In this document: positions 20,912-31,903 of the stretch, in pieces
Layout of the letters: each line of letters starts with the position of its first letter
How positions within the stretch are numbered: position 1 is the first letter of the stretch
Origin: Xenorhabdus beddingii
Lineage (GTDB): Bacteria; Pseudomonadota; Gammaproteobacteria; Enterobacterales; Enterobacteriaceae
Direction of reading: 5' to 3'
Assembly: GCF_002127545.1 (NCBI RefSeq)
Contig: NZ_MUBK01000014.1
Span: 39,496-103,495, forward strand
Length of the DNA: 64,000 bases
The notes under the pieces: generated by a model
Database searches by the model: none
What the model was told of the DNA's origin: nothing
What the model saw: only the letters and a program-made list of their open reading frames with translations
Position numbers and translations under genes: made by a program

Positions 20912-21565
20912 ATGCTGGAGTCTTATCATCCCCCGACAGATCCTTGGTTATATGTGCTGTATCAGGATGAGCACATTATGGTTGTTAATAAACCCAGCGG
21001 ATTACTTTCTGTGCCGGGCAAAGCAGAAGAGCACAAAGACAGTATCATGAAGCGGGTACAGGCCGAGTTTCCCGCTGCGGAATCCGTACATCGATTAGAT
21101 ATGGCTACCAGCGGTATCATGGTTGTTGCGCTGACTAAAGCGGCTGAACGCGAATTGAAACGTCAGTTCCGTGAACGCGAACCGAAAAAAGTCTATATCG
21201 CGCGGGTGTGGGGAAAACTGGAGCCGGAAGCCGGGTTGGTGGATTTACCGTTGATCTGCGACTGGCCAAATCGCCCGAAACAGAAGGTCTGTTTTGAAAC
21301 AGGCAAGTCGGCGCAGACAGAATATCAGGTACTTGAATATGAAGCTCAGGCAACGCGCGTAAGACTGGCGCCAATTACCGGACGTTCCCATCAGCTCCGT
21401 GTACATATGCTGGCACTGGGCAATCCCATTCTGGGGGATCGGTTCTATGCCCATACACAGGCAAGGGAATTGGCGCCTCGCCTGCAATTACATGCCCAAG
21501 AGCTATTCATTACTCATCCCGCTTATGGCACCCCCATGCATTTTGAGTGCAACGCGGATTTTTAA
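20912..21565 (+). CDS. rluA: Dual-specificity rRNA/tRNA pseudouridine synthase RluA
   Basis: Makes pseudouridine 746 in 23S rRNA and 32 in several tRNAs. The catalytic motif HRLDMATSG contains the active aspartate. The downstream segments VVALTKAAERELKRQFREREPKK and GRSHQLRVHMLALGNPILGDRFY match E. coli RluA. I start it at ATG 20912 (MLESYHPPTDPWLYVLYQDE) behind GGAG, giving 217 residues (E. coli 219). A 40-residue extension from 20792 is just the translated tandem repeat upstream. It is convergent with djlA. Confidence 0.96.
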   Translation: MLESYHPPTDPWLYVLYQDEHIMVVNKPSGLLSVPGKAEEHKDSIMKRVQAEFPAAESVHRLDMATSGIMVVALTKAAERELKRQFREREPKKVYIARVWGKLEPEAGLVDLPLICDWPNRPKQKVCFETGKSAQTEYQVLEYEAQATRVRLAPITGRSHQLRVHMLALGNPILGDRFYAHTQARELAPRLQLHAQELFITHPAYGTPMHFECNADF

Positions 21566-21610
21566 CGAATGCTCTTTGGGGATACCGGGATGTGCCATTT
21601 AAAATAAGTG

Positions 21611-22435
21611 CTATTTAAAGCCCTTCTCTTTTTTAATCAAATCATAAGCGGATTGGATAGACTGCGTTTTTTGTTTCGCCAGTTCCATCATTTCTGGTGG
21701 TAAACCTTTTGCCACCAATTTATCAGGATGGTGTTCACTCATCAGTTTTCGATAAGCCCGCTTAATAGTTGTCGCATCATCATGCTCATTGACCCCCAAT
21801 ACCTTACAGGCATCTGCCAATGTCGCCCGTGGCTGCCCATGGTTTTGGTAATGCCCGTATCGCTGATGCTGCCCACCGGAATGATGCCCGTCAAAATGAC
21901 GCCCTCCTTCCATCATGGCAAGGAATTGTTCAAATTGAATACGGGAGATCCCCAGTTCTTCAGCGATGACAAACAGCACTTTTCTTTCGTTGGGATGCAG
22001 TTCACCATCCGCAAACGCAGCCTGTAACTGGATTTCCAGAAACATACGAGTCAGGTCAGAACGACCAAAACAGGCACGCCGTAACTGGCGCAATGTTTCA
22101 CGCAAGGGGAATTGAGGCTGTTTACCCTCACGAAATGCCCGCTGGGCGGCAAGCCTTGCTTCACCATGCAGTTGCATTCTGTCCATCAGTTGAGTGGCGA
22201 GCCGGATATCCGTTTCGGTTACCCGGCCTTTTGCCTTGGTGATATGTCCCAGTACTTGAAAAGTACTGCGAAAAAACAGCGCTTGTCGGGTGGGGCCTTT
22301 AGTGGAATGACCCAAATTTCGTGTCCTGACTTTGTCAAGCAGGTGGCCCAGCAACACGCCAATCACGATCCCCCAAAAACCCGCACCGGACGCAATACCA
22401 AATATTAATCCGAATAATTTTCCCCAATACTGCAT
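21611..22435 (-). CDS. djlA: DjlA, membrane-anchored DnaJ-like co-chaperone
   Basis: Type III J-domain protein anchored in the inner membrane that stimulates DnaK; in E. coli it affects the Rcs stress pathway. A single N-terminal transmembrane dimerisation segment ([23 protein letters not shown]) is followed by a TerB-like central region and a C-terminal J-domain with the HPD motif ([17 protein letters not shown]). Start at ATG 22435 (MQYWGKLFG) as in E. coli, giving 274 residues. A 15-bp repeat lies just upstream at 22472-22509. Divergent from lptD. Confidence 0.96.
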   Translation of the reverse strand: MQYWGKLFGLIFGIASGAGFWGIVIGVLLGHLLDKVRTRNLGHSTKGPTRQALFFRSTFQVLGHITKAKGRVTETDIRLATQLMDRMQLHGEARLAAQRAFREGKQPQFPLRETLRQLRRACFGRSDLTRMFLEIQLQAAFADGELHPNERKVLFVIAEELGISRIQFEQFLAMMEGGRHFDGHHSGGQHQRYGHYQNHGQPRATLADACKVLGVNEHDDATTIKRAYRKLMSEHHPDKLVAKGLPPEMMELAKQKTQSIQSAYDLIKKEKGFK

Positions 22436-22471
22436 ATAGTCTTCAATTCCCCAATGCCCTGAGCGCAATTT

Positions 22472-22509
22472 TGCATTATCATACTGTCCATTATCATACT
22501 ATCCATTAA
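22472..22509. repeat. 15-bp tandem repeat between djlA and lptD
   Basis: Two full copies and a partial third of ccattatcatactgt stand head to tail in the divergent promoter region of djlA and lptD. Confidence 0.75.
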
Positions 22510-22632
22510 GCTCTGTGCCTAACAGCAAGATAAGCAAAGTTAAACTTTACTCTGGTGCATATATTTCAACTACGTTAGTCTCTGAACATTTGCCGGCACG
22601 ATGGCACTGATGACGGAACCGCATAAACATCT

Positions 22633-24987
22633 ATGAACAAATGTTATCCTACCCTGCTGGCCACCATGGTATGGGCCGCAATTTACAGTCAGCAAGCCCA
22701 TGCTGACCTTGCAGCACAATGTATGTTGGGTATCCCTGTCTACGATAAACCGATTATCACAGGCGATCCCAATAAAATGCCCATTAACATTAAATCCGAT
22801 GATACTCGTGGCGAATATCCCAATGCGGTTGAGTTCATTGGTCATGTTGATATTCAACAGGGAAACAAAACGCTGACAGCCGATAAAGTCAGGCTCGAAC
22901 AAACACAAGATAAAGGCCCCATTCGGACCATTACCGCAACCGGTAATGTCAGCTATGATGACCCGCAGATCATTTTGAAGGGACCTCGTGCCTGGTCTAA
23001 TTTAAGCAATAAAGACACCGACGTGGAACAGGGCAAATACCAGATGGTGGGTCGTCAGGGGCGTGGTAGCGCAGATAAGATGATGCTGCGTGACGAAAAC
23101 CGCTATACCATTTTGGATAACGGGATATTCACCTCTTGCCTGCCGGGCAATGATAGCTGGAGTGTAGTCGGTTCCGAAGTGATTCTGGATCGCGCGGAAG
23201 AAGTGGCTGAAATCTGGAACGCCCGTTTTCGGGTTGCCAATGTCCCGGTGTTTTACAGCCCGTATTTGCAGTTACCGATGGGTGATAAACGCCGCTCCGG
23301 TTTCCTGATCCCCAATGCCAGTTTCTCCAATAAAGACGGTTTCCAGTTCCTGCTGCCTTATTACTGGAATATAGCGCCCAATTATGATGCCACAATTACC
23401 CCGCACCTTATCACGATGCGCGGTTTGAAACTGGATAATGAATTCCGTTATTTGACCCAGGCCGGTACGGGGACGGTGGCATACGATTGGATTGGTCGCG
23501 ACCGTCTGTATGAAGAGGATTACCCTGAACGGAATAATAGCAAACGCTGGTTATTCTACTGGAACCATAGCGGTGTTATGAATCAGGTTTGGCGTTTCAG
23601 TGCTGATTATACCAAAGTCAGTGACCCGCGCTATTTTACTGACTTCACTTCACAATATGGCTCCAGTACGGATGGCTATGCAACCCAGAAATTCAGCATT
23701 GGCTACGCGCAACAAAACTGGAATGCGACGTTGGCCACCAAACAGTTCCAGCTCTTTACCGTGAGTGATGGCATAGAAGCGTACCGGACTGCACCCCAAC
23801 TGGATCTCAATTACTACAAAAATGATCTTGGGCCATTTGATTTCCATTCCTATGCTCAAATCGCTAAATTAACCAGTGTAGGGAAAAACAACCCTGATGC
23901 GACACGCTGGCATCTGGAACCTTCTATCAATTTACCCCTCTCCAATGGTTGGGCTAGCATTAATAATGAATTTAAATTGATGGCAACCCATTACCAACAG
24001 GGTATTCCTGCCAAAGCCAAAAAAGAAATATCCACATTAGAAAGTTCGGTCACACGTGTCCTGCCAATGTTTAAATCTGATGCCAAAATGGTGTTTGAAC
24101 GCGCTATGTATTTTGATCAGGATTATACTCAAACATTGGAGCCTCGTATTCAGTATCTGTATGTTCCTTATAAGAATCAAAATAACATTTACAACTATGA
24201 TTCTTCTTTGCTACAGGCAAATTATACAGGTCTGTTCCGCGATCGTTTCTACGGTGGTCTGGATCGTATTTCGTCAGCCAATCAATTTACTAGCGGTGTC
24301 ACCACTCGTATTTATGATAAAGATTTAGTTGAACGTTTTAACCTATCCATGGGTCAAATCTACTACTTTGAACCTCCACGAGTAAAAGACACTGATTCCG
24401 CTCCAAACAAGACAGACATTATTGGTGCCCAGAAAAATACAGGTTCTCTGACATGGGCAGGAGATGCTGAATGGAAAATCAATGATTCATGGGGGCTTAA
24501 AGGTGGGCTGCAATATGATACCCGCCTGAGCAGTGTGGCGATGGGAAATGCAATCGTGGAATACCGCCACGATGCAGACCGTCTGATTCAACTGAGCTAT
24601 CGTTTTGTCGATCGTGATTATATTCAGAATACTCTCAAGGATAAGAATAATAGGGATAGAGCACCTGCTTACCAGCAGGGTATTTCGCAGGTAGGTATGG
24701 TGGCAAGCTGGCCATTGACTGATCGCTGGGCGTTTGTGGGAGCGTATTATTATGATACCAAAGAGAAACAACCGGCAAACCAGATGGTGGGGCTGCAATA
24801 CAACACTTGTTGCTGGGCCGTCAATGTGGGTTATGAACGCAAAATCGTCAACTGGCGGTTCGATAGCAGTCAATATGACAACAAATGGTCATTCAATGTT
24901 GAACTTCGTGGCCTAAGTAACAATCACAGTTTGGGTAGCCAGAAAATGTTGCAACAGGGTATTCTTCCGTACCAACGCGCATTCTGA
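22633..24987 (+). CDS. lptD: LPS-assembly outer membrane protein LptD
   Basis: Beta-barrel that, with LptE, inserts lipopolysaccharide in the outer leaflet of the outer membrane. A signal peptide (to about residue 24) is followed by the OstA/LptA-like jellyroll ([25 protein letters not shown]) and a large barrel. The four cysteines needed for disulfide maturation are present: one in AQCMLGIPV, one in FTSCLPGND and the adjacent pair in YNTCCWAV. Length 784 equals E. coli. First gene of lptD-surA-pdxA-rsmA-apaG-apaH; SurA, next, is its folding chaperone. Confidence 0.98.
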   Translation: MNKCYPTLLATMVWAAIYSQQAHADLAAQCMLGIPVYDKPIITGDPNKMPINIKSDDTRGEYPNAVEFIGHVDIQQGNKTLTADKVRLEQTQDKGPIRTITATGNVSYDDPQIILKGPRAWSNLSNKDTDVEQGKYQMVGRQGRGSADKMMLRDENRYTILDNGIFTSCLPGNDSWSVVGSEVILDRAEEVAEIWNARFRVANVPVFYSPYLQLPMGDKRRSGFLIPNASFSNKDGFQFLLPYYWNIAPNYDATITPHLITMRGLKLDNEFRYLTQAGTGTVAYDWIGRDRLYEEDYPERNNSKRWLFYWNHSGVMNQVWRFSADYTKVSDPRYFTDFTSQYGSSTDGYATQKFSIGYAQQNWNATLATKQFQLFTVSDGIEAYRTAPQLDLNYYKNDLGPFDFHSYAQIAKLTSVGKNNPDATRWHLEPSINLPLSNGWASINNEFKLMATHYQQGIPAKAKKEISTLESSVTRVLPMFKSDAKMVFERAMYFDQDYTQTLEPRIQYLYVPYKNQNNIYNYDSSLLQANYTGLFRDRFYGGLDRISSANQFTSGVTTRIYDKDLVERFNLSMGQIYYFEPPRVKDTDSAPNKTDIIGAQKNTGSLTWAGDAEWKINDSWGLKGGLQYDTRLSSVAMGNAIVEYRHDADRLIQLSYRFVDRDYIQNTLKDKNNRDRAPAYQQGISQVGMVASWPLTDRWAFVGAYYYDTKEKQPANQMVGLQYNTCCWAVNVGYERKIVNWRFDSSQYDNKWSFNVELRGLSNNHSLGSQKMLQQGILPYQRAF

Positions 24988-25015
24988 TACCGATAAACGC
25001 AACGTAAACACAATA

Positions 25016-25036
25016 ACCCCGCCAAGGCGGGTTTGA
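25016..25036 (+). other. Intergenic hairpin between lptD and surA
   Basis: ACCCCGCC-AA-GGCGGGT forms a GC-rich hairpin 30 bp past the lptD stop and just ahead of the surA start. It is followed by only a short T run, so it may be a partial attenuator that adjusts lptD to surA expression. Confidence 0.5.
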
Positions 25037-25051
25037 TATGATGGGAAATGT

Positions 25052-26356
25052 ATGAAGAACTGGAGATCGCTCATTCTCGGATTGATGTTTTCAGTAAACA
25101 CGGTCGCAATAGCAGCTCCGCAGGAACTTAATAAAGTGGCTGCTGTTGTTAACAATGATGTCGTGCTGGAAAGTGACGTCAACAGCCTCTTACAATCCGT
25201 TACACTCAATGCAAAACAGGCAGGCCAGCAAATACCGGATGAGAAAGCCCTGCGTCATCAGATCCTTGAACGCCTAATTATGGATGACATCATTCTGCAA
25301 ATGGCAAAACGGATGCAGATTACGATCCCTGATCAAGCCTTAGATTCTGCGATCGCCAATATTTCAGCTCAGAACCATTTGAGCCTGGATCAGTTGAAAC
25401 AAAGCCTGACCGCAGAGGGGATGAATTTTGATACCTATCGCAATCAAATCCGCAAGGAAATGACCATCGCGGAAGTGCGCAATAATGAAGTGCGCCGCCG
25501 CATCTCTATCCTGCCACAGGAAGTGGACTCACTGGCTAATCAGCTCGACGGCCAAAATAGCCATGACACGGAATTGAACATCAGCCATATCCTGATCCCG
25601 TTGCCGGAAAATCCGAATCAGGATCAGGTCGAGAAAGCCGAGGGCACGGTCAAAAAAATCTTGTCTGAACTGAAAAGCGGCGTGGATTTCGGCAAATTGG
25701 CTATCGCCTATTCTGGTGATACCCAAGCCCTGAAAGGGGGAAATATGGGCTGGAACAAACTGCAAGAATTGCCGACCCTGTTTGCTGAACAGCTTCAATC
25801 TGCACAAAAGGGGCAGATTATTGGTCCAGTTCGTTCTGGTGTTGGTTTTCACATTCTGAAAGTGAATGATATCCGTGGTAGTCAAATGCCGATTGCGGTC
25901 ACAGAAGTGAATGCCCGTCATATTCTGCTGAAATCATCACCGGTTATGGACGACGAAAAAGCCCGTAGCGAGTTGATGAAACTCAGGGAAGAAATCATCA
26001 GTGGCAAAATCACATTCGAAGAAGCCGCAAAAGAACATTCTGAAGATCCGGGTTCAGCCATGCGGGGTGGCGAGCTGGGCTGGAATTTGCCGAGTGCTTA
26101 TGACCCGGCTTTCCGTGACGCATTGATGAAACTGCAAAAAGGTGAACTCAGCCAGCCCGTTCATTCCTCTTTCGGTTGGCATTTAATCCAATTGCTGGAT
26201 AGCCGTAAAGTTGACAGAACCGATACCGCACAGAAAGATCGTGCCTACCGTCTGCTGTTCAACCGCAAGTTCAATGAAGAAGTGCAAAACTGGATGCAGG
26301 AGTTACGCGCCTCCGCTTATGTGAAAATTTTAGATGGTAGCGATGCACAACAATAA
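25052..26356 (+). CDS. surA: Periplasmic chaperone and peptidyl-prolyl isomerase SurA
   Basis: Escorts outer membrane proteins such as LptD through the periplasm. A signal peptide ends at AIAA, followed by the N-terminal chaperone domain ([22 protein letters not shown]). Two parvulin domains follow, at about 175-276 (SHILIPLP...GGNMGW) and 285-385 ([11 protein letters not shown]...[14 protein letters not shown]), then a C-terminal helix. Length 434 against 428 in E. coli. The 3' end overlaps pdxA by 14 bp or more. Confidence 0.98.
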   Translation: MKNWRSLILGLMFSVNTVAIAAPQELNKVAAVVNNDVVLESDVNSLLQSVTLNAKQAGQQIPDEKALRHQILERLIMDDIILQMAKRMQITIPDQALDSAIANISAQNHLSLDQLKQSLTAEGMNFDTYRNQIRKEMTIAEVRNNEVRRRISILPQEVDSLANQLDGQNSHDTELNISHILIPLPENPNQDQVEKAEGTVKKILSELKSGVDFGKLAIAYSGDTQALKGGNMGWNKLQELPTLFAEQLQSAQKGQIIGPVRSGVGFHILKVNDIRGSQMPIAVTEVNARHILLKSSPVMDDEKARSELMKLREEIISGKITFEEAAKEHSEDPGSAMRGGELGWNLPSAYDPAFRDALMKLQKGELSQPVHSSFGWHLIQLLDSRKVDRTDTAQKDRAYRLLFNRKFNEEVQNWMQELRASAYVKILDGSDAQQ

Positions 26357-27380
26357 ACCTATTATCATCACCCCCGGCGAACCAGCCGGGGTTGGCCCGG
26401 ATTTAGTCATAGCCCTCGCCCAAAAAGAGTGGCCGGTTCAATTAGTGGTTTGTGCCGACCCGGAGCTGATGCTTTCCAGAGCCAGGCAACTGAATTTACC
26501 CCTCAAACTACAAACTTATTCCCCTGAGCCGGCCTCTTTATCACCAATAGATTCGTCACAAATAGACTCATCACAAATAGCGTCATCACAGGCAGCCGGC
26601 ACGCTGACTATCCTGCCGGTTTATCTCCGGTCACCGACGATTGCCGGTGAATTGAACCGGGAAAACGGGACTTATGTCACTGAAACCCTGGCAAAAGCCT
26701 GTGAGGGTTGCCTGAATGGGGAGTTCTCTGCCCTGGTAACAGGACCGGTACATAAAGGCGTCATTAATGAAGCCGGGGTACCTTTTACCGGGCATACTGA
26801 GTTTTTTGCTGACCACAGCCAATGTTCAAGAGTGGTCATGATGTTGGCAACAGAAGAACTTCGGGTGGCGCTGGCAACGACACACCTGCCCATTTTAGAT
26901 GTCCCCAAGGCGATTACTTTTGATTCCTTGAGGGAGGTTGTCACGATCCTCAACCATGACCTGAAAACCAAATTCGGTATCTCCCGTCCCCATATCTATG
27001 TTTGCGGCCTCAATCCCCATGCTGGTGAGGGCGGGCATATGGGACGTGAAGAAATAGACGTGATCATTCCGGCATTAGACAGTCTGAGGGCGGAAGGAAT
27101 ATGGTTGGAAGGTCCATTGCCTGCGGATACCCTGTTTCAGCCCAAATATTTGGATAATGCCGATGCGGTGCTTTCTATGTATCACGATCAGGGGCTACCC
27201 GTGTTAAAATACCAAGGTTTTGGCAGAGCCGTGAATATCACCTTGGGTCTGCCATTTATCCGAACTTCTGTCGATCATGGCACAGCACTGGAGCTGGCAG
27301 GGACAGGTCAAGCTGATGTGGGTAGTTTTATCACCGCATTAAATCTCGCAATTAAAATGATACAAAACAGTAATGAATAA
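26343..27380 (+). CDS. pdxA: 4-hydroxythreonine-4-phosphate dehydrogenase
   Basis: Oxidises 4-phosphohydroxythreonine in pyridoxal phosphate synthesis; a metal-dependent cytoplasmic homodimer. [42 protein letters not shown] and [12 protein letters not shown] are the family motifs. At 345 residues it is longer than E. coli (329) mainly because of an inserted [14 protein letters not shown] repeat at about residues 66-83, from a 15-bp tandem repeat at 26540-26590. The insert lies in a loop that varies between species. Start taken at ATG 26343 ([14 protein letters not shown]); ATG 26334 is also possible. Overlaps surA and rsmA. Confidence 0.96.
   Translation: MHNNKPIIITPGEPAGVGPDLVIALAQKEWPVQLVVCADPELMLSRARQLNLPLKLQTYSPEPASLSPIDSSQIDSSQIASSQAAGTLTILPVYLRSPTIAGELNRENGTYVTETLAKACEGCLNGEFSALVTGPVHKGVINEAGVPFTGHTEFFADHSQCSRVVMMLATEELRVALATTHLPILDVPKAITFDSLREVVTILNHDLKTKFGISRPHIYVCGLNPHAGEGGHMGREEIDVIIPALDSLRAEGIWLEGPLPADTLFQPKYLDNADAVLSMYHDQGLPVLKYQGFGRAVNITLGLPFIRTSVDHGTALELAGTGQADVGSFITALNLAIKMIQNSNE
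26540..26590 (+). repeat. 15-bp in-frame tandem repeat in pdxA
   Basis: Three imperfect copies of tcacaaatagactca encode repeated five-residue units ([15 protein letters not shown]). The orthologous E. coli segment is short, so the repeat is an added loop. Confidence 0.8.
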
Positions 27381-28188
27381 TAAAGTCCATCAAGGGCACC
27401 ATGCCCGTAAACGTTTCGGGCAAAACTTTTTAACCGATCAGTTTATTATTGACAGCATTGTCGATGCACTCAACCCACAAGCCGGTCAGGCGGTAGTGGA
27501 AATTGGCCCGGGTCTGGGAGCACTGACTGAACCCGTCGGGGCGCGCATGGATAAAATGACCGTCGTCGAACTTGACCGCGATCTGGCAGCCAGACTGCAT
27601 GTCCATCCGAAATTGAAAGATAAGCTGACCATCATTCAACAAGATGCAATGACGGTTGATTTTAGCCAGATTGCCAAAGAGCGCGGGCAATCGCTGCGGG
27701 TGTTTGGTAATCTTCCTTATAATATTTCCACCCCATTGATGTTTCATCTTTTCAGCTATACTGATGCCATTGCTGACATGAGCTTTATGTTACAAAAAGA
27801 AGTGGTGAATCGCCTTGTCGCCGGCCCTGGCAGTAAAGCCTTCGGGCGCTTAAGTGTGATGGCTCAATACTATTGTCAGGTCATTCCTGTTCTTGAAGTG
27901 CCGCCCACGGCATTTACGCCGGCCCCCAAAGTGGATTCCGCCGTTGTACGTTTGATCCCATATAAGACCCTGCCTCATCCGGTTCAGGACATTCGTATGC
28001 TAGCCCGGATCACAACCCAGGCATTTAACCAACGGAGAAAGACTATCCGTAACAGCCTTGGAAATATTTTTTCCGTTGAACAGTTATCTGAACTGGGCGT
28101 TGACCCAACGACCCGGGCGGAAAACATCTCTGTCGAGCAATACTGTAAAATGGCAAATTGGTTATCGTCTCAGTCTAAAGTTGTTTGA
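27373..28188 (+). CDS. rsmA: 16S rRNA dimethyltransferase RsmA (KsgA)
   Basis: Dimethylates adenines 1518 and 1519 of 16S rRNA late in 30S assembly. The SAM-binding motif [14 protein letters not shown], acidic VVELDRDLA, and catalytic motif IV NLPYNIS are present, and the C-terminal helical part contains [13 protein letters not shown]. Length 271 (E. coli 273). The start ATG overlaps the pdxA stop by 8 bp, suggesting coupled translation. Confidence 0.98.
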   Translation: MNNKVHQGHHARKRFGQNFLTDQFIIDSIVDALNPQAGQAVVEIGPGLGALTEPVGARMDKMTVVELDRDLAARLHVHPKLKDKLTIIQQDAMTVDFSQIAKERGQSLRVFGNLPYNISTPLMFHLFSYTDAIADMSFMLQKEVVNRLVAGPGSKAFGRLSVMAQYYCQVIPVLEVPPTAFTPAPKVDSAVVRLIPYKTLPHPVQDIRMLARITTQAFNQRRKTIRNSLGNIFSVEQLSELGVDPTTRAENISVEQYCKMANWLSSQSKVV

Positions 28189-28225
28189 AATTAACAAACA
28201 GCCGTTACAGTAACAGGAGGCACTT

Positions 28226-28603
28226 ATGCTCAATGAACCCAGAATTTATATTCAAGTACAAAGTACCTATGTAGAAAGTCAATCACAGCCGGAGCAACAA
28301 CGCTTTGTGTTTGCTTATACAATATCAATTCGCAATCTTGGGCATTTCCCAGTGCAACTGATTAGCCGTTACTGGCGGATTACCAACAGCGACGGTCACA
28401 AAACCGAGGTTCAGGGTGAAGGGGTTGTGGGACAACAACCTTTGATCCCACCGGGAGCAGAGTATCGTTACAGCAGCGGAACGGTTCTGGAAACACCGCT
28501 GGGCACCATGGAAGGCCACTATGAAATGCTGGATCAAGACGGTCGTCCATTTCGTACCGCCATTCCTGTATTTCGACTGGCCATTCCGACACTGATAAAT
28601 TAA
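28226..28603 (+). CDS. apaG: ApaG domain protein
   Basis: A 125-residue, immunoglobulin-like ApaG/F-box-associated fold; its biochemical role is not established. The conserved core ([31 protein letters not shown]) and the glycine-rich [23 protein letters not shown] segment are intact. A strong AGGAGG ribosome site precedes the ATG. It sits 37 bp after rsmA and 2 bp before apaH. Confidence 0.97.
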   Translation: MLNEPRIYIQVQSTYVESQSQPEQQRFVFAYTISIRNLGHFPVQLISRYWRITNSDGHKTEVQGEGVVGQQPLIPPGAEYRYSSGTVLETPLGTMEGHYEMLDQDGRPFRTAIPVFRLAIPTLIN

Positions 28604-28605
28604 TT

Positions 28606-29433
28606 ATGGCAACCTACCTCATCGGCGATATTCACGGTTGTTATCGTGAATTACGCACCTTATTAGCACACGTTGATTTTCATCCTGCTAACGATACGTT
28701 ATGGCTGACGGGCGATTTGGTTGCCCGTGGCCCTGACTCACTGGCCGTACTTCGTTATATCAAGCAACTCGGCTCTGCGGCTAAGCTGGTGTTGGGTAAT
28801 CACGATCTCCATCTGTTGGCGGTTTACGCAAAAATCAGCCGTAATAAACCGAAAGACTTGCTGGATGAATTGCTTGCGGCACCCGATATTGATGAATTAA
28901 TCAATTGGCTGAGAAAACAGCCCGTTTTACAGATCGATGATGAATTGAAACTGGTCATGGCACATGCAGGGCTCACGCCACAATGGGATTTAGCCACGGC
29001 CAGAACCTGTGCCCGTGAAGTCGAGGCCATTCTTCGCAGTGACAGTTATCCTTTATTTCTCAATGCCATGTATGGGGACATGCCCAATAACTGGGCTCCT
29101 GAGTTAAGTGGTCTGGCCCGGCTGCGTTACAGTACCAATGTGCTGACCCGAATGCGTTATTGTTTCCCGAATGGTCAGTTGGATATGATCTGTAAATCTA
29201 AACCGGAGAATGCCCCGGCGCCACTGAAACCCTGGTTTGAATTGCCGCGCAACCTGCCTGAAGATTATTCAATTGCATTTGGTCATTGGGCTGCCTTGGA
29301 AGGACGAGGCGTCCCCGGGGGTATTTATGCTTTGGATACAGGCTGCTGTTGGGGAGGTAAATTGACGATGCTGCGTTGGGAAGATAAACAGTATTTCAAT
29401 CAGGCTTCAATGCTCACAAAATCAAAAGCGTGA
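28606..29433 (+). CDS. apaH: Diadenosine tetraphosphatase (symmetrical)
   Basis: Hydrolyses Ap4A to two ADP and also decaps Np4-capped RNAs. Calcineurin-like phosphoesterase motifs [30 protein letters not shown] and FGHW are present in order. Length 275 (E. coli 280). Last gene of the lptD operon; a GC-rich hairpin at 29446-29465 follows, between it and convergent folA. Confidence 0.97.
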   Translation: MATYLIGDIHGCYRELRTLLAHVDFHPANDTLWLTGDLVARGPDSLAVLRYIKQLGSAAKLVLGNHDLHLLAVYAKISRNKPKDLLDELLAAPDIDELINWLRKQPVLQIDDELKLVMAHAGLTPQWDLATARTCAREVEAILRSDSYPLFLNAMYGDMPNNWAPELSGLARLRYSTNVLTRMRYCFPNGQLDMICKSKPENAPAPLKPWFELPRNLPEDYSIAFGHWAALEGRGVPGGIYALDTGCCWGGKLTMLRWEDKQYFNQASMLTKSKA

Positions 29434-29445
29434 ATTAATGACACC

Positions 29446-29465
29446 GGAGTGCCTAAAGGCACTCC
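29446..29465. terminator. Hairpin between convergent apaH and folA
   Basis: GGAGTGCC-TAAA-GGCACTCC is a perfect 8-bp stem with a 4-base loop, 12 bp beyond apaH and 17 bp beyond folA. There is no U run on either side, so it may protect 3' ends or end transcription only weakly. Confidence 0.5.
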
Positions 29466-29481
29466 GCACGCAAGAATAGGA

Positions 29482-29967
29482 TCACTCTCGACGTTCTAAG
29501 ATTTCAAAACAATAGCTATGCGAATTGTTTTCATCTTCATCGTGATATTCAGTAAAAACTGAATTCCACTCATCAGGTTCATAATCAGGGAAGTGTGTAT
29601 CACCAATCACTTCTGCATCAATGTGGGTCAAATACATACGGTTAGCCAGAGGAATAAACTGCTCATAAATCTTTCCTCCTCCTATCACCATCACTTCTTC
29701 AACCTCACCAGCCGCAGCCAGAGCCGCCTCGATAGAGCTGACCCAAGTGACCCGATCATCACTTGCTGGTTGACTGCTGATCACGATATTCAGGCGTCCC
29801 GGTAAAGGGCGGCCAATCGATTCATAAGTAACTCGCCCCATCACGACCGGTTTCCCGAGTGTGTTGCGTTTGAACCAGGCTAAATCACCTGGCAGAGTCC
29901 ACGGCATGGAGTTTTCCATACCAATAACTCGATCCATAGCCATCGCAGCAATCAAGCTGATATTCAT
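29482..29967 (-). CDS. folA: Dihydrofolate reductase
   Basis: Reduces dihydrofolate to tetrahydrofolate with NADPH, closing the cycle opened by ThyA; the target of trimethoprim. [36 protein letters not shown] has the M20 loop and the active-site Asp (PGDLAWFK). [12 protein letters not shown] and [15 protein letters not shown] form the cofactor site. Length 161 (E. coli 159). Single gene, convergent to apaH as in E. coli. Confidence 0.98.
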   Translation of the reverse strand: MNISLIAAMAMDRVIGMENSMPWTLPGDLAWFKRNTLGKPVVMGRVTYESIGRPLPGRLNIVISSQPASDDRVTWVSSIEAALAAAGEVEEVMVIGGGKIYEQFIPLANRMYLTHIDAEVIGDTHFPDYEPDEWNSVFTEYHDEDENNSHSYCFEILERRE

Positions 29968-30099
29968 TAAGTCACCTTACAGGCAAGTAGTATGAAAATT
30001 TGGGACACTATACGGAAAGGGTTTCCCTCAGTCGATAAGATTAGCAATTTATTCAGAACAAACCGCCAGTTTACACACGAATTGTTAAACAATTTATTG

Positions 30100-31545
30100 C
30101 TAATCAAATCCTTGGTTAACAGATGGGAGGCCGGTAGGGCTAACAACGAGTTGCCCGGCAACGCCACGATCGGCCATTTCCAATATTTGGCTGTAATACA
30201 TGAAGGGGAAATGCTTATAAGACGGCTGCACCATGTTAACCAGTAGTTCTGCCCGCTCATCAATCCAAATCGTATCTTTCCATCCATAATCCTGCGGTTC
30301 TGGACGACTTCCATTAAGGCTGATGACTTTAAATCTTACGCCTTCAATATGAAAAGGCTGGGGTATTGAGGTTGTGATTATCCAACGTTCCCATGCCCCT
30401 TGTTGACTGGCGATGTCGATTCGATCTTCATCCAGTAATGAACCATTGATCCCTTGTGAAGCCCCTCCCAAAACAAGCTGCCGGCTTCGGATGGAAGAAT
30501 CGATTTGTGGGTTGTCAACCACAAGCTGGGAAGGCAATTGATCCGTGACCAAAGGGAGTAATCCACTGGCTTTGAGCGTTAATACCGTGGTTGATAACAA
30601 TTTGGTTGAAGATTCAAACAACCCTTTCAGGCGATCCATCACGCCAGCGGATTCCCCCGCCGTGATAGTCACACTTTCCACTTTCGACATATCAATCAAG
30701 ACCTCACGACGTTCGCCCGGCGCCAGTGACAGTTGCTGTACCGCCACAGGCGCTGGCAGCAAACCCTGATCAGTGCCAATCATAGAGAAAGGGCGCCCAT
30801 CACTGAGCTGCAATTGATATCGCCGGGCATTAGAGGCGTTCAGCAAACGTAACCTAACCCAGCCTCTGGCAACGTCGACAAACGGATTTTCAACCCCGTT
30901 CACCATCAAAGTATCACCAAGGAAACCCTGATGGTCTGGCGGGTTATATTGCGGTGCACCAAAATTATCCAGTCGCTTATCCTGCAAAATCACCGGAAAA
31001 TCATCGACACCATAATGTTGAGGCAAGGGTAAGCGACGGCTGTCTTCATCTTCCACCAGCCACATGCCGGCCAGACCCGTATAAACCTGCTGTGCCATTC
31101 GATTCGGGGTATTGGCATGATACCAGCAGGTTGCCGAAGGTTGAGTAATGGGGATAACCGGCGACCAGTTTTCACCCGGTGCCATCAGGCGTGCCGCGCC
31201 GCCCATTAGGGTTCCGGGCACCAACAAACCACCCACGGTCATTGAAACGGGTTCAGACAGTCGGTTGCTATATATCAGTTTTACATTATCACCCCGACGA
31301 ACCCGAATAGTCGGCCCGAGATAGTGTCCATTAATCCCCCAAACTTTCACTTTATTATGACCATTAAACGACCAGCTAGCGTTCTGTATGGCTAAAAAGA
31401 GCGGTTGCCCGTCCCGGGATTCCAGTAAGGGAGGAAGCGGTAATTTCGTTTGTTTATTTTTATTGGCTCGAACCGCAAAAGGAAGCGCCCCTAAACACAT
31501 TGCCAAACCAGATGCCTGAATAAATTGGCGCCGACTCAGTGACAT
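30100..31545 (-). CDS. ftsP: Cell division protein FtsP (SufI)
   Basis: Multicopper oxidase-like periplasmic protein without the copper-binding residues, which stabilises the divisome under stress. The N-terminus MSLSRRQFIQASG is a twin-arginine signal, followed by three cupredoxin domains (GINGHYLGPTIRVRRGDNVKL, WYHANTPNR, GVDDFPVILQDKRLDNFG, WERWIITTSIPQPFHIEG). Length 481 (E. coli 470). I start it at ATG 31545; upstream in frame there are only translated 18-bp repeats. It follows plsC as in E. coli but is next to folA, a rearranged junction. Confidence 0.96.
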   Translation of the reverse strand: MSLSRRQFIQASGLAMCLGALPFAVRANKNKQTKLPLPPLLESRDGQPLFLAIQNASWSFNGHNKVKVWGINGHYLGPTIRVRRGDNVKLIYSNRLSEPVSMTVGGLLVPGTLMGGAARLMAPGENWSPVIPITQPSATCWYHANTPNRMAQQVYTGLAGMWLVEDEDSRRLPLPQHYGVDDFPVILQDKRLDNFGAPQYNPPDHQGFLGDTLMVNGVENPFVDVARGWVRLRLLNASNARRYQLQLSDGRPFSMIGTDQGLLPAPVAVQQLSLAPGERREVLIDMSKVESVTITAGESAGVMDRLKGLFESSTKLLSTTVLTLKASGLLPLVTDQLPSQLVVDNPQIDSSIRSRQLVLGGASQGINGSLLDEDRIDIASQQGAWERWIITTSIPQPFHIEGVRFKVISLNGSRPEPQDYGWKDTIWIDERAELLVNMVQPSYKHFPFMYYSQILEMADRGVAGQLVVSPTGLPSVNQGFD

Positions 31546-31903
31546 ACTTTCTCCACAGCAGGAATAGTCCTTACAATATGAACAGTACTTACAATATGAA
31601 CAGTATTTACGATATGAACAGCATTTACGATAGGAATAGCAATCCAAAATGGTTGTTTACATAAAAATAAACACTCACAATGACTAAAAAATTCAAATAA
31701 TGACTGGGATGAATACGCCGATATTGTGGCTATCAGGACTTATTATTCTATCGATTGCGTTTAATAAAAACGTTAATTTATTAAACGCAATCATATCGCG
31801 AATAGGAGAGAAATTCTAAAACTATCTTAAATTGATAGGCAGAATGAGACCCACATGCAGGGAATATAGTGGGTAATATTGGTCGCTTTGTCGCCAATCG
31901 CCA
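31546..31903. other. Intergenic region between plsC and ftsP
   Basis: About 360 bp with no supported gene. It contains the 18-bp tandem repeat array (31561-31645) and a long perfect inverted repeat: 16-bp arms at 31753-31768 and 31777-31792 around an AACGTTAA centre. The hairpin lies about 110 bp past the plsC stop and may end or stabilise that transcript. Confidence 0.7.
31561..31645. repeat. 18-bp tandem repeat upstream of ftsP
   Basis: Four to five imperfect copies of gaacagtatttacaatat lie head to tail just upstream of the ftsP start. They are open in frame with ftsP (giving cysteine- and tyrosine-rich units), but the twin-arginine start at 31545 makes translation of them unlikely. Confidence 0.85.

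Noticed and set aside
31561..31645. Possible CRISPR array
   Set aside because: The units touch each other with no spacers and no cas genes are near; these are plain tandem repeats.
31546..31647. Cysteine- and tyrosine-rich extension of FtsP
   Set aside because: It is the translation of 18-bp repeats; the twin-arginine signal must be at the N-terminus, so the start is 31545.
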